DNA of 64,000 nucleotides. Origin: an uncultured Nesterenkonia sp. GTDB taxonomy: Bacteria > Actinomycetota > Actinomycetes > Actinomycetales > Micrococcaceae. A program made the translations under genes and the position numbers. The stretch covers positions 124,001 to 188,000 of the forward strand of contig CAMIAK010000004.1 in assembly GCA_946222885.1 (NCBI GenBank). The letters run 5' to 3'. Under the pieces are notes generated by a model, which saw only the letters and a program-made list of their open reading frames with translations, had not been told where the DNA came from and made no database searches. This document shows positions 51,659-60,144 of the stretch, in pieces; positions within the stretch are counted from its first letter, which is position 1, and the number at the start of each line of letters is the position of its first letter.

Positions 51659-53692
51659 TCACAGGTGGTCCCGGGGGACCGTGGTCTCCCAGGTCTTGGA
51701 TGCGAACCGGGTCTCCCCGTCGTAGGCGTCCAGCTCCGCATAGATGTGGAAGTCCGTGGGGGTGGAGGTCAGCACCGTCTTGGTGCGGATCTCGGTCTTC
51801 CAATCCCCGCGGGAGAACCCCATGGTCCAGTCGGTCTCCCCGCGGACGGAGTCGTAGTCCCGCCCCACGAAGCTGTACTTCTCAGAGGCCCTGCGGGTGA
51901 GGTCCAGGCCGATGTCTGGCAGGTGGACCACGCCCAGGTCCTTGACCACCTCGAGGGAGCCGGTGAGATCCACCAGACTGCGGCTGACCTTCCAGTCGAG
52001 GTCACCCGGAACCACCTGGTCCACGATGATCGGTTCAGTGCCTTCCGGCTCGTCGAACTGCGGCACCAAGGACGCATCCTCATCATTGCTGACAGGCCGC
52101 TCCGGCAGGATCAGGGCCGACTCCTCCGGGTGCACGGTCAGCCGGACCGGCTCGGGGGAGGGCCAGGTGACCGGCCAGTAGGAGGTGGACACCGAGAGCC
52201 GCAGCCGGTGGCCCGCCGGGAAGGACTGGGCCAGCCCGTTGAGCTGGACGCGCACCGTGTACTTCTGCCCCGGCACCAGCTCCTCAGGCGAGTCGTGGCC
52301 GTTCAGATGGTTGAGGTTCGCCACCCCGTAGGAGACGCGCGTGGCGGCGTCGTCGGGAGCGACGTCGGAGAGCCGGACCGCCACCTGCGCCACCGGCCTG
52401 TCCACCTCGAAGGTCAGCTCGGCCACGGGGGCGCCCAGCAGCTCCAGCGGCTCCTGCAGCGGCTCGGTGGTGAAGATCATCGCGCCGCCGTCCTCCTCCC
52501 GCTGGTCGTAGGGGAGGTCCGGCGGAGCGTTGTAGGAGCACCACTTGCCGCCGTAGAGGCCCACCGACAGCGGCGAGGAGATGCTCACCGGCGGGCTCGG
52601 CTCCGGCTGATCCGGGGCCAGGATGGTGTGCCGGCCCAACGGGTGCCGGACCTCACTGATCCGGGGGCTGGGCCAGGAGGGCTCGCCCACCCAGCGGCCG
52701 GGCCGCTCCTCATAGGCGGTGGCCGGCTCGATGGTGTCCTGCATCCAGATGGACAGCTCAGGCCCGTCCATCGCGCCGTTGTCCGTCTTGTCCTTCAGCC
52801 AGTGGTCCCACCAGGCGACCACCTCCTGCAGCCAGCCGATGGCCGGGCCCGGCTGGCCCTGGTGCGGGTACTTATGGCTCCATGGACCGATCAGGCCGCG
52901 GGTGGGAGCCTTCAGCCCCTCCAGCAGCCGGAACACGGAGTTGGAGTAGCCGTCGGCCCAGCCGCTGACTGCGAAGACGGGGACCTCGACGTCGTCGAAG
53001 TTCTCGTTGATGGAGCCGTGCTTCCAGTAGTCGTCGCGGCGCTGGTGCTCCAGCCACTTCTGCAGCCACAGCCCGGAGCCCTCGATGCGTTCGCGCCACA
53101 TGTCCCGCCAGTTCTCCTCCCCGACGACGTCGGGGTCCGGCGGGCAGGTGGAGTAGGCGAACATGGTCGAGGCCCAGGACAGGTTGTCGGTGAGCAGGAG
53201 CCCGCCCATGTAGTGGACGTCGTCGGCGTAGCGGTCGTCCGTGGAGGCCACAGTGACCACTGCCCCCAACGACTCCGGCCGGCGTGCGGCCACCTGCAGG
53301 CCGTTGAACCCGCCCCAGGAGATCCCCATGATGCCGGTCCGTCCGGAGCACCACGGCTGGGAGGCCATCCAGGTGAGGACCTCCTCGATGTCCTGCAGCT
53401 CCCGCTCCAGATATTCGTCCTCCAGCACGCCTTCGGAGTCCCCGGAGCCGCGCAGGTCCAGGCGCAGGCAGGCATAGCCGTGTCCGGCCATATAGGGGTG
53501 GTGGACCGAGTCCCGCTGGGCGGTCATGTCCCGCTTGCGGTAGGGGATGGCCTCCACGATCCCGGGGACCGGCTCCTGCTCGGCGCCGGCGGGCTTCCAC
53601 AGCCGGGCCGAGAGGCGGGTGCCGTCGGACACCGGGATCCAGAGGTGCTCGGTCTCCTCGACGTCATGGGGAAGGTCAGTGACAGTGCGCAA
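51659..53692 (-). CDS. CocE/NonD family hydrolase (X-Pro dipeptidyl-peptidase-like)
   Basis: A 677-residue alpha/beta hydrolase with a C-terminal jelly-roll domain. The nucleophile elbow is MGISWGGFNG and the oxyanion-hole region is IPYRKRDMTAQRD. The family also includes cocaine esterase and glutaryl-7-ACA acylases. The start is an unusual TTG at 53692 with GAGGAGG about 9 nt upstream. It follows an ATP-grasp gene by 14 bp, so both are probably one transcript. The substrate is unknown; an amide or ester made by the ATP-grasp enzyme is possible. Confidence 0.88.
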   Translation of the reverse strand: MRTVTDLPHDVEETEHLWIPVSDGTRLSARLWKPAGAEQEPVPGIVEAIPYRKRDMTAQRDSVHHPYMAGHGYACLRLDLRGSGDSEGVLEDEYLERELQDIEEVLTWMASQPWCSGRTGIMGISWGGFNGLQVAARRPESLGAVVTVASTDDRYADDVHYMGGLLLTDNLSWASTMFAYSTCPPDPDVVGEENWRDMWRERIEGSGLWLQKWLEHQRRDDYWKHGSINENFDDVEVPVFAVSGWADGYSNSVFRLLEGLKAPTRGLIGPWSHKYPHQGQPGPAIGWLQEVVAWWDHWLKDKTDNGAMDGPELSIWMQDTIEPATAYEERPGRWVGEPSWPSPRISEVRHPLGRHTILAPDQPEPSPPVSISSPLSVGLYGGKWCSYNAPPDLPYDQREEDGGAMIFTTEPLQEPLELLGAPVAELTFEVDRPVAQVAVRLSDVAPDDAATRVSYGVANLNHLNGHDSPEELVPGQKYTVRVQLNGLAQSFPAGHRLRLSVSTSYWPVTWPSPEPVRLTVHPEESALILPERPVSNDEDASLVPQFDEPEGTEPIIVDQVVPGDLDWKVSRSLVDLTGSLEVVKDLGVVHLPDIGLDLTRRASEKYSFVGRDYDSVRGETDWTMGFSRGDWKTEIRTKTVLTSTPTDFHIYAELDAYDGETRFASKTWETTVPRDHL

Positions 53693-53706
53693 TGGAACAG
53701 GCCTCC

Positions 53707-54984
53707 TCAGAGGTCTTCGATCTCGAAGTTCAGCTCGTCGACGACCTTGTTGTAGGTCTCGACCATCTCTTCCTCGCTCTGGCCGGCGGTGAAGATCTCC
53801 GCCAGCGTGTAGCTGTAGGAGTCCTCGGCCACATCCCCGGAGAGCCTCCGGTCCGCGGTCTTCTCGATCTGGATGGCGGTGCCGGGGTACTTCTCCTCCA
53901 GCGCGCGGACCTCCTCCTCGGTGGGGACGCGCTTGATCCAGCCGTCCTCGAACACCCGGAGGAACCAGGTGCCGGCCACCTTGAACTCGCCGTTCTGGGC
54001 GGGCATGGCCGGCTGGTTGCCCAGGGCCAGGTCCACCATGCAGGCGTGGTTGGGCCGGCCGTCCACCAGGTGGAACAGCTGGGCATGGGACTGGGAGTGC
54101 CGGGAGTTGATCTCCAGCAGCTGCAGCTTCCGGTTCTCTGCGTCCCAGAAGTACTCGATGTTGAAGGTGCTGTGCTCCAGGCCCACGGCCCTGATGACCT
54201 TCTTGGAGACATCGGCGATGCGCTCCTGGACGTCCTCGGGCAGGGAGGAGGGGTACTGATAGCGCAGGAAGCTGGAGGTGCCCTCATAGAGATGGGAGTC
54301 GATGACCCCGTAGATCTCCACCTGGCCGTCGTGGCTGAAGCCCTCCACGGTGAGCATGGCCCCGGAGGCCTCCTCCTCGACCATGGCCGCGCTGCCGCCG
54401 ATCTCGGCGATCTCATCAGGCAGGTCGATGCGCTCGAGGACCTCGTTGAAGCCTCCGCCCATGCGGTTGACGGCCTGGCGCTCCTCCTTGATGGCCTCGC
54501 GCAGGGAGTCGTCGTCGGTGATCCGGTAGGCACCTTCGGAGGAGGTGGACTTGATGGGCTTGATCCAGGCCGGATAGCTCACGCCCTCGGGCAGGGAGGC
54601 CTCGTCGTCGTTGACGTCGATGAGCCCGAATCCGGGGACCTCGTCCGCGGCGACCTTCTGCTGCTCCAGGCGGCTCCAGTACTTGTGCTCCACGGTGGCG
54701 ATGCCCTTGAGGTTCGCGTGGGGAAGCCCGTGCCGCTCGGCCAGGATGGGGGCCATCGCCGTGGCGGGGAAGTCCCAGTAGGCGACGATCGCGTCGATGC
54801 TCCCCTCGAAGGCGTCGAGCTGCTGCTCAGCCTTCTCGAGCAGGCTGTTGACCGTATGTGCGCTGTCCTGCAGCTCATCGAAGGTCAGCAGCTGGTGGTA
54901 CGTGTAGTCCTCGGCTCCGGGCAGCTTCTTCAGCGCCCGGTGGTTGAGATCGTCAAGACCCAGTACAAAGATGTTTCGACCCAT
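53707..54984 (-). CDS. ATP-grasp domain protein of unknown specificity
   Basis: A 425-residue protein. The central part carries ATP-grasp features: PAWIKPIKSTSSEG (nucleotide-binding lysine and loop) and the metal-binding LLEINSRHSQSH near residue 300. The N-terminal 110 residues look like a pre-ATP-grasp Rossmann-like domain, and a helical/beta C-terminal extension follows. ATP-grasp ligases join a carboxylate to an amine, thiol or alcohol via an acyl phosphate. GGAGGAG precedes the ATG. The CocE-type hydrolase downstream suggests a synthesis–hydrolysis pair. Product unknown. Confidence 0.8.
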   Translation of the reverse strand: MGRNIFVLGLDDLNHRALKKLPGAEDYTYHQLLTFDELQDSAHTVNSLLEKAEQQLDAFEGSIDAIVAYWDFPATAMAPILAERHGLPHANLKGIATVEHKYWSRLEQQKVAADEVPGFGLIDVNDDEASLPEGVSYPAWIKPIKSTSSEGAYRITDDDSLREAIKEERQAVNRMGGGFNEVLERIDLPDEIAEIGGSAAMVEEEASGAMLTVEGFSHDGQVEIYGVIDSHLYEGTSSFLRYQYPSSLPEDVQERIADVSKKVIRAVGLEHSTFNIEYFWDAENRKLQLLEINSRHSQSHAQLFHLVDGRPNHACMVDLALGNQPAMPAQNGEFKVAGTWFLRVFEDGWIKRVPTEEEVRALEEKYPGTAIQIEKTADRRLSGDVAEDSYSYTLAEIFTAGQSEEEMVETYNKVVDELNFEIEDL

Positions 54985-55067
54985 TGTTCTCTTTACTCCT
55001 CCAGTGCTTGTCAGCTGGATGTCCCCCTCTGCTGGACGAAGCTAACACACCGAAAAAGGAGAGTTCC

Positions 55068-55208
55068 ATGGGTGGGGAGTCCATGGAAGCTGGGAAGTTC
55101 CTGGGTGGTCCCGGGTGCCTCTCTACCCGCCGGCGAAGGGCGGGAGGATGTCCAGCTGATCACCGGGGGAGAGGGTCCCCGAGCCTCGCGCGGCGCGAAC
55201 ACCGTTGA
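55068..55208 (+). CDS. Possible 46-residue peptide divergent from the ATP-grasp gene
   Basis: A short open frame preceded by AAAAAGGAG, 6 nt from its ATG. The peptide begins MGGESMEAGKFLGG and continues into an Arg-rich stretch that overlaps the end of moaD on the other strand. The good ribosome-binding site is the only support. The second half is probably an artefact of the moaD overlap. Confidence 0.2.
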   Translation: MGGESMEAGKFLGGPGCLSTRRRRAGGCPADHRGRGSPSLARREHR

Positions 55209-55479
55209 CCAGGAAGGAGCTCCGCGAGCACACCCGTTCCAAGGACGGAGCCGACGACGCCGGCCGCCCGGCCCCCGCTGCGGAGCGCACCAGATCCGGG
55301 AGCGTGGTCAGGAAGGCGTCCAGGGGCTGAGGTCCTGCAGGATCTCCGGGCTCTGCCGACTCCCGGGGGCCTGGCAGCGGAAGCCGGAGCTCCTCCGCGC
55401 CGGCGGCCTCGGCCGCTCCCGCGTAGAAGCGCACTGTGATGGTGCTGCCTGCGGCCTGGTCTGCTGCGTGCTCCATCAT
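55123..55479 (-). CDS. moaD: Molybdopterin synthase sulfur carrier subunit
   Basis: A 118-residue ubiquitin-fold sulfur carrier. The N-terminal TVRFYAGAAEAAG and the C-terminal SPGDQLDILPPFAGG are characteristic; the final Gly-Gly is adenylated and thiocarboxylated. It is longer than the usual 80–90 residues because of a Pro/Gly-rich insertion around residues 40–60. The start ATG overlaps the moaA stop by one base, with GGAGGG upstream. It works with MoaE, encoded 4 kb away. Confidence 0.9.
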   Translation of the reverse strand: MMEHAADQAAGSTITVRFYAGAAEAAGAEELRLPLPGPRESAEPGDPAGPQPLDAFLTTLPDLVRSAAGAGRPASSAPSLERVCSRSSFLVNGVRAARGSGTLSPGDQLDILPPFAGG

Positions 55480-56612
55480 CACCCTCCGATCGCGCTCATC
55501 GAGCGGCCCGGCCGCTGGAAGGACTCCAGTTCGAAGCCCGGGCGGTCGGTGCCGTGGGCGGCGGGCTTGGCCCACATTGCCTCCGCCCAGCGCTGGGCGA
55601 CCTCGGCGTCGCCGGCCTGCGGGTCGCGCAGAATGTGCATCAGGTCGAACTCCTCCTGGGAGAACAGGCAGCTCATCACCCGGCCCTCGGCGGTGATGCG
55701 GGTGCGCCGGCAGTCGGCGCAGAAGGGTTCGGTCACCGAGGCGATCACCCCGACCCGGCCCAGATGCCGGCCCGGCCGCCCGGCGTCGTGGCCCCCGGCC
55801 TGGCCGCCGTCGTGCTTCTCATAGACGTCGAAGCGCTCCGCCGGGGCGCCGTCGCGGTTTTCCGGGGAGGGCGACAGCCAGAACCGCTGGGAGAGCAGCG
55901 CCCGGGTCTCGGCCGCGCTGACCGTGCCCTCGCGCTTCCAGTTCTGTTCGCCGTCCAGCGGCATCTGTTCGATGAACCGCAGCTCGTAGCCGTGCTTCAG
56001 GGACCAGGCCAGCAGGCCGGGGGCCTCATGGTCGTTGATGCCGCGCATCAGGACCGCGTTGATCTTCAGCGGCGTCAGCCCGGCCTCGGCAGCCGCCCCC
56101 ACCCCCTGCAGCACCTTCTCCAGGGAGTCGCGGCGGGTCAGCCGGGCGAAGGTCTCCCGGTGCAGCGAGTCCAGGGAGACATTGATGCGGGTCAGCCCGG
56201 CCTCGGCCAACGCCGCCGCCTTCTTCTCCAGGCCGATGGCATTGGTGGTCATGGCGATCGGGAGATCCGGGTGGTCGGCGCGGAGCCCTGCGATGATGTC
56301 CACCAGATCGGCGCGCACCAGGGGTTCGCCGCCGGTCAGCCGCAGCTCGCGGATGCCGAGGGTCCCCACGCCGATCCGCACCAGCCGGCGGATCTCCTCC
56401 ACGGTCATCAGCTGCTCGCGCTTCAGCCAGGGCAGTCCCTCGGCCGGCATGCAGTAGGTGCAGCGCAGATTGCACTTGTCGATCAGGGAGATCCGCAGGT
56501 CGGTCGCGCGCCGCCCGAAGCTGTCCATCAGCCCCCGGGCAGGGTCCGCACCGGCGACGTCGCGGGGGAGCGAGGGCATCCCCAGGGCGACCGGCGCTGC
56601 GGGTTCAGTCAT
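55479..56612 (-). CDS. moaA: GTP 3',8-cyclase (molybdenum cofactor biosynthesis)
   Basis: MoaA is the radical-SAM enzyme starting molybdopterin synthesis. The 377-residue protein has the radical-SAM cluster Cys47-xxx-Cys51-xx-Cys54 in DKCNLRCTYC, then RLTGGEPLVR and the C-terminal second cluster (FCADC and, 13 residues on, the Cys of VMSC). It ends in Gly-Gly, which is needed for activity in this family. The start ATG 56612 has a -10-like TAGGAT 7 nt upstream; the ATG at 56621 overlaps that box and is less likely. The frame stays open far upstream through moeA antisense sequence, which is not part of the gene. Confidence 0.96.
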   Translation of the reverse strand: MTEPAAPVALGMPSLPRDVAGADPARGLMDSFGRRATDLRISLIDKCNLRCTYCMPAEGLPWLKREQLMTVEEIRRLVRIGVGTLGIRELRLTGGEPLVRADLVDIIAGLRADHPDLPIAMTTNAIGLEKKAAALAEAGLTRINVSLDSLHRETFARLTRRDSLEKVLQGVGAAAEAGLTPLKINAVLMRGINDHEAPGLLAWSLKHGYELRFIEQMPLDGEQNWKREGTVSAAETRALLSQRFWLSPSPENRDGAPAERFDVYEKHDGGQAGGHDAGRPGRHLGRVGVIASVTEPFCADCRRTRITAEGRVMSCLFSQEEFDLMHILRDPQAGDAEVAQRWAEAMWAKPAAHGTDRPGFELESFQRPGRSMSAIGG

Positions 56613-56619
56613 GGGGTCC

Positions 56620-56625
56620 ATCCTA
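56620..56625 (-). promoter_or_regulatory. -10 box of a probable leaderless moaA promoter
   Basis: Reads TAGGAT on the minus strand, 7 nt before ATG 56612. Confidence 0.5.
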
Positions 56626-56713
56626 AGGGCGGGTCCGTAGGAGCGGGTCTGTGCCACGGTCGGCCCGGGCGCGGCCGGGAAGGCCGCACTCGATCCGTGT
56701 CTGAGGGGAAACG

Positions 56714-56719
56714 TAGACT
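56714..56719 (+). promoter_or_regulatory. -10 box of a probable leaderless moeA promoter
   Basis: TAGACT, 7 nt before ATG 56727, with no Shine-Dalgarno. Confidence 0.5.
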
Positions 56720-56726
56720 GTCCCCC

Positions 56727-58190
56727 ATGTCTTCCCAATCCGGCAGCGCGTCTGCGCCAGGCACCCTCCCCGGGGGCGGCAGGGCCTCCGTCGAGGAGCA
56801 TGTCCAGCGGCTCACCGAGGTGCTGGCCTCTGCCATCACCAGCCGTGCGGTGGAGACCGTCCAGCTCAAGAGCAGCGGGCTGGTCGGCCGGCTGGTGGCT
56901 GAGACGGTCACCGCGCCCATCCCGCTGCCCGGCTTCGACAACTCCCAGATGGACGGATTCGCCGTCCGCCTGCAGGACGTCAGCCCCGACGACGACGGCG
57001 CGGCCACCCTGCCGCTGGCCGGTGCCGTGGCCGCCGGCTCCGAACCGGCCCAGATGCCCCCGGGCGCGGCCGTGGCGGTGATGACCGGCGCCCCCGTCCC
57101 CGAGGGGGCCGATCTGGTCATCCCCGTGGAGAAGACCACCGCAGGGTCCTTCGACCACGTGGAGCTTCCGGAGGAGCCCGAGCCGCCCGTCCAGCACCAC
57201 CGGAAGCACCGCTTCTTCGGCTATAAGGCCCCGCTGCTGCTGAGCACCGAGCTCTACCAGACCGAACCGGCCGAGACTCCGCTGGAGACCGGCACCAGCG
57301 TGCACTTCACCGGCCTGACCGCGGGGGACCTGGAGCCCGGCAGGTTCATCCGCCGGGCCGGGTCCGACGTGGCCGCCGGAGAGGTGCTGGTCGCCGCGGG
57401 CACCGCGCTGCGGCCCGCCCATCTGGGAGTGCTGGCCGCCTGCGGCTACACCGAGCTGCCGCTGCTCAGCCGTACCAAGGTGCTGGTGCTCAGCACCGGG
57501 GACGAGGTGCGCACCCCCGGCTCCGACCTGCGGCCGGGGCAGCTCTATGACGCAAACTCCTCGCTCATCGCCGCGGTGCTGGAGACCTACGGCTGCACGG
57601 TGGAGACCGCCCGGGTCGGCACCGACGACCCCAGCTGGTTCATGGAGACCCTGGAGGCGCTCGTGGCCCTGCACCACCCCCATGTGATCGTCACCGCCGG
57701 CGGCATCAGCAAGGGCGCCTATGAGGTGGTCCGTCAGGCCCTCAGCTCCCGCGGCGTGGAGTTCGGCTCCGTGGCCCAGCAGCCCGGAGGTCCCCAGGGG
57801 TGGGGCCTGATCGACGTGGAGAGCCCGGGACGGGCCTCCCCGCCGGTGGCCGTGGTCGCCCTGCCGGGCAACCCGGTCAGCTGCGCGGTCAGCCTGGAGA
57901 CCCTGGTGCGCCCCGCGCTTGCCGCCGTCGGGCCGGCCTGCCCGCCCCAGCGCAGGGTGCGGGTGAAGGTCACTGAGCAGCTCAGCTCCCCGGCAGGGCT
58001 GCGGCAGTTCCGCCGGGTCCGCTTCACCGCCCCCGACGCCGTCGAGACTGTGGGCGGCCCCAGCTCCCACCTGCTGGGCCACCTGGCCCGGGCCGATGCG
58101 CTGCTGGAGCTGCTGGAGGAGGACACCGAGATCGCCCCCGGCACTGTGCGTGAGGCCATCCTGCTGACCGAGAGGACCTCCCATGGCTGA
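56727..58190 (+). CDS. moeA: Molybdopterin molybdenumtransferase
   Basis: MoeA inserts molybdate into adenylated molybdopterin. The 487-residue protein shows PLPGFDNSQMDGFAV, MTGAPVPEGADLVIPVE, VLVLSTGDEV and TAGGISKGAYEVV, then a C-terminal domain with LPGNPVSC. An additional loop around residues 145–185 (PVQHHRKHRFFGYKAPLLL) is longer than in E. coli. It leads the plus-strand half of the cofactor cluster, and its stop overlaps moaC by 8 bp. Confidence 0.95.
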   Translation: MSSQSGSASAPGTLPGGGRASVEEHVQRLTEVLASAITSRAVETVQLKSSGLVGRLVAETVTAPIPLPGFDNSQMDGFAVRLQDVSPDDDGAATLPLAGAVAAGSEPAQMPPGAAVAVMTGAPVPEGADLVIPVEKTTAGSFDHVELPEEPEPPVQHHRKHRFFGYKAPLLLSTELYQTEPAETPLETGTSVHFTGLTAGDLEPGRFIRRAGSDVAAGEVLVAAGTALRPAHLGVLAACGYTELPLLSRTKVLVLSTGDEVRTPGSDLRPGQLYDANSSLIAAVLETYGCTVETARVGTDDPSWFMETLEALVALHHPHVIVTAGGISKGAYEVVRQALSSRGVEFGSVAQQPGGPQGWGLIDVESPGRASPPVAVVALPGNPVSCAVSLETLVRPALAAVGPACPPQRRVRVKVTEQLSSPAGLRQFRRVRFTAPDAVETVGGPSSHLLGHLARADALLELLEEDTEIAPGTVREAILLTERTSHG

Positions 58191-58674
58191 GGGGACCCGG
58201 CTCACCCACGTGCGGACCGACGGCAGCGCCCATATGGTCGACGTCTCCCAGAAGGACGTGACCTCCCGCACCGCCCGCGCCCAGGCGGTGCTGACCACCA
58301 CTGCGGAGGTGCTCGGGCTGCTGGCCGGGGACGGGCTCCCCAAGGGGGACGCGATCGCCACGGCGCGCATCGCCGGGATCATGGCCGCCAAGAAGACGCC
58401 CGAGCTGGTGCCGCTGTGCCACCCGCTGCCGGTGGCCAAGGTGACCGTGGACTTCGCACTCGGCCAGCCCGATGGGCGCAGCGTGCTCATCACCACCGAG
58501 GTGAAGACCACCTCCCGCACCGGGGTGGAGATCGAGGCGCTGACCGCGGCCTCGGTGGCCGCGCTGACCCTCTACGACATGATCAAAGCCGTGGACAGGG
58601 CCGCTGTGATCAGCGACCAGAAGGTGCTGGCCAAGAGCGGCGGCGCCAGCGGAGAATGGAGCCGGGATGACTGA
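58183..58674 (+). CDS. moaC: Cyclic pyranopterin monophosphate synthase
   Basis: MoaC converts the MoaA product to cyclic pyranopterin monophosphate. The 163-residue protein contains the family blocks MVDVSQKDVTSRTA, ARIAGIMAAKKTPELVPLCHPL and TGVEIEALTAASVAALTLYDM with the catalytic Lys (KAVDR region). It overlaps moeA upstream and mog downstream by 8 bp each. Confidence 0.97.
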   Translation: MAEGTRLTHVRTDGSAHMVDVSQKDVTSRTARAQAVLTTTAEVLGLLAGDGLPKGDAIATARIAGIMAAKKTPELVPLCHPLPVAKVTVDFALGQPDGRSVLITTEVKTTSRTGVEIEALTAASVAALTLYDMIKAVDRAAVISDQKVLAKSGGASGEWSRDD

Positions 58675-59200
58675 GCACACCGAAGACGCAGAAGCGGCGG
58701 CAGAGCGGCTCATCGCCCCGGTCATCGTCTCCACCCGGGCCGCCACCGGCCAGCGGGAGGACGAGTCCGCGCCGGTGATCGCCGAGTTCGCCGAGTCCAT
58801 CGGCTTCGGCTGCCGGCCCCCGGTGATCATCCCCGACGGCGAGGGGGTCCTCGCCGCCCTCTCCGAGCTGCTCGTGCAGGTCGCCCCCGCGGTGATCATC
58901 ACCTCCGGCGGGACCGGGCTCACCCCGGACGACCTCACCCCCGAGTTCACTACGCCGCTGCTGAACAAGGAGATCCCCGGGATCATGGAGGCCGTCCGGG
59001 CCCACGGGCGCTCCCAGAACGCCCTGGCCTCGCTGAGCAGGGGAGTGGCCGGCGTCGCCGACGGCACGGTGATCGTCAACCTCCCCGGCTCCCCGAAGGC
59101 CGTGCGGGAGGGGATGGAGGTCCTGGTGGAGCTGCTGCCGCACCTGTGCGACCAGGTCGCCGACATCCGCCGGCACGACGACTGGGGCTCCGCCGGGTGA
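58667..59200 (+). CDS. mog: Molybdopterin adenylyltransferase (MogA/MoaB family)
   Basis: A 177-residue MogA/MoaB-type protein that adenylates molybdopterin before metal insertion. Typical parts are VIVSTRAATGQREDESAPV, ITSGGTGLTPDDLTPE (substrate-binding loop) and the C-terminal VIVNLPGSPKAVREGM. Whether it is orthologous to MogA or MoaB cannot be decided by eye. Confidence 0.93.
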   Translation: MTEHTEDAEAAAERLIAPVIVSTRAATGQREDESAPVIAEFAESIGFGCRPPVIIPDGEGVLAALSELLVQVAPAVIITSGGTGLTPDDLTPEFTTPLLNKEIPGIMEAVRAHGRSQNALASLSRGVAGVADGTVIVNLPGSPKAVREGMEVLVELLPHLCDQVADIRRHDDWGSAG

Positions 59201-59214
59201 AGGAGACAGACCGG

Positions 59215-59733
59215 ATGACGGAAGCAGGCCGGACGGAGGAGCCCACGGACCAGGCGGAGCAGCCCCCGCTGAACCGGGAGGGCTGCGCAGCAGACGAGCC
59301 CTTCGAGTTCCCTGAGGAGCGGGTCGTGGCTGCCTTCCTCAGCCAGGAGCGGCTGGATCCGGCGCGCGCGGAGTCCGAGGTCTGGTCCAGCCGGGCCGGC
59401 GCCGTCGTCGCCTTCTCCGGCATCGTCCGTGACCACGACGCCGGGCAGCCGGTCCGCAGCCTGAACTACACCGCGCATCCCACCGCGGAGGAGACCCTCC
59501 GGCAGGTGGCGGTGACGCTGGCGGCCAAGCATCCCACCGTCCGGGTGTGGGCCGGCCACCGGGTGGGCGCCCTGGAGGTGGGCGACCACGCGCTGGTGGC
59601 CGCCGTCGCCTCCGGGCACCGGCAGGAGGCCTTCGAGGCCTGCGCCGAGCTCATCGAGGAGATCAAGGCGCAGGTCCCCATCTGGAAGGAACAGCTCTTC
59701 GCCGACGGCACCACCGAGTGGGTCGGCCTCTGA
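59215..59733 (+). CDS. moaE: Molybdopterin synthase catalytic subunit
   Basis: MoaE joins with MoaD to convert cyclic pyranopterin to molybdopterin. From ATG 59215 (GAAGGAG upstream) it is 172 residues. Signatures are GAVVAFSGIVRDHD, LNYTAHPTAEE, the HRVGALEVGDHALVAAVASGHR block, and VPIWKEQLFADGTTEW with the catalytic lysine. Its stop is followed in the same frame by a damaged permease gene. Confidence 0.95.
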   Translation: MTEAGRTEEPTDQAEQPPLNREGCAADEPFEFPEERVVAAFLSQERLDPARAESEVWSSRAGAVVAFSGIVRDHDAGQPVRSLNYTAHPTAEETLRQVAVTLAAKHPTVRVWAGHRVGALEVGDHALVAAVASGHRQEAFEACAELIEEIKAQVPIWKEQLFADGTTEWVGL

Positions 59734-60144
59734 ATCCCGGTCCCGGCGGGAGCGGAAGCCCCGTTCAGCGGAGACATCTACCAGCACATCTGGGCCAGCC
59801 TGGTCAGGGTGGCCTCCGGGTTCGGCCTGGCCGTGGCCCTGGCGGTGCCCTTCGGGGTGGTCCTGGGACGCTCCCCGCTGGCCGCCAAGCTGTTCGAACC
59901 GACCATCAACATCATCCGTCCCATCCCGGTCACGGCCTGGGCGCTGCTGGTGGTCGGGGAGATGGTCGGCATCAACCTGGGTCTGGGAGCCATGATCTTC
60001 GAAGGTCGGCAGCTGAACCAGATCGACCTCATCATGGCCGGCATGGTCATCATCGGAGTGCTCGGGTTCCTCTCGGACCGGCTGCTCTCGCTGCTTCTGA
60101 AGCTCCCCTCCCGAGGCCGTCCCATCCTGCAGGAGGTCACATGA
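59734..60144 (+). pseudogene. ABC transporter permease remnant (NitT/TauT type), 5' and internal parts missing
   Basis: The frame after the moaE stop encodes sequence of a nitrate/sulfonate/taurine-type permease: IYQHIWASLVRVASGFGLAVALAVPFGVVLGRS, then NIIRPIPVTAWA. From there it jumps directly to the C-terminal block VGEMVGINLGLGAMIFEGRQ. The roughly 80–90 residues usually between, including the EAA loop that contacts the ATPase, are absent without a frame shift. No plausible start codon precedes the first block; GTG 59809 lies inside it. This cannot be a working permease. Confidence 0.75.

Noticed and set aside
56613..58520. Apparent N-terminal extension of moaA reaching antisense through moeA and moaC
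   Set aside because: MoaA homology begins near 56612, where a start codon and -10 box occur. The extension is merely the antisense frame of moeA/moaC.
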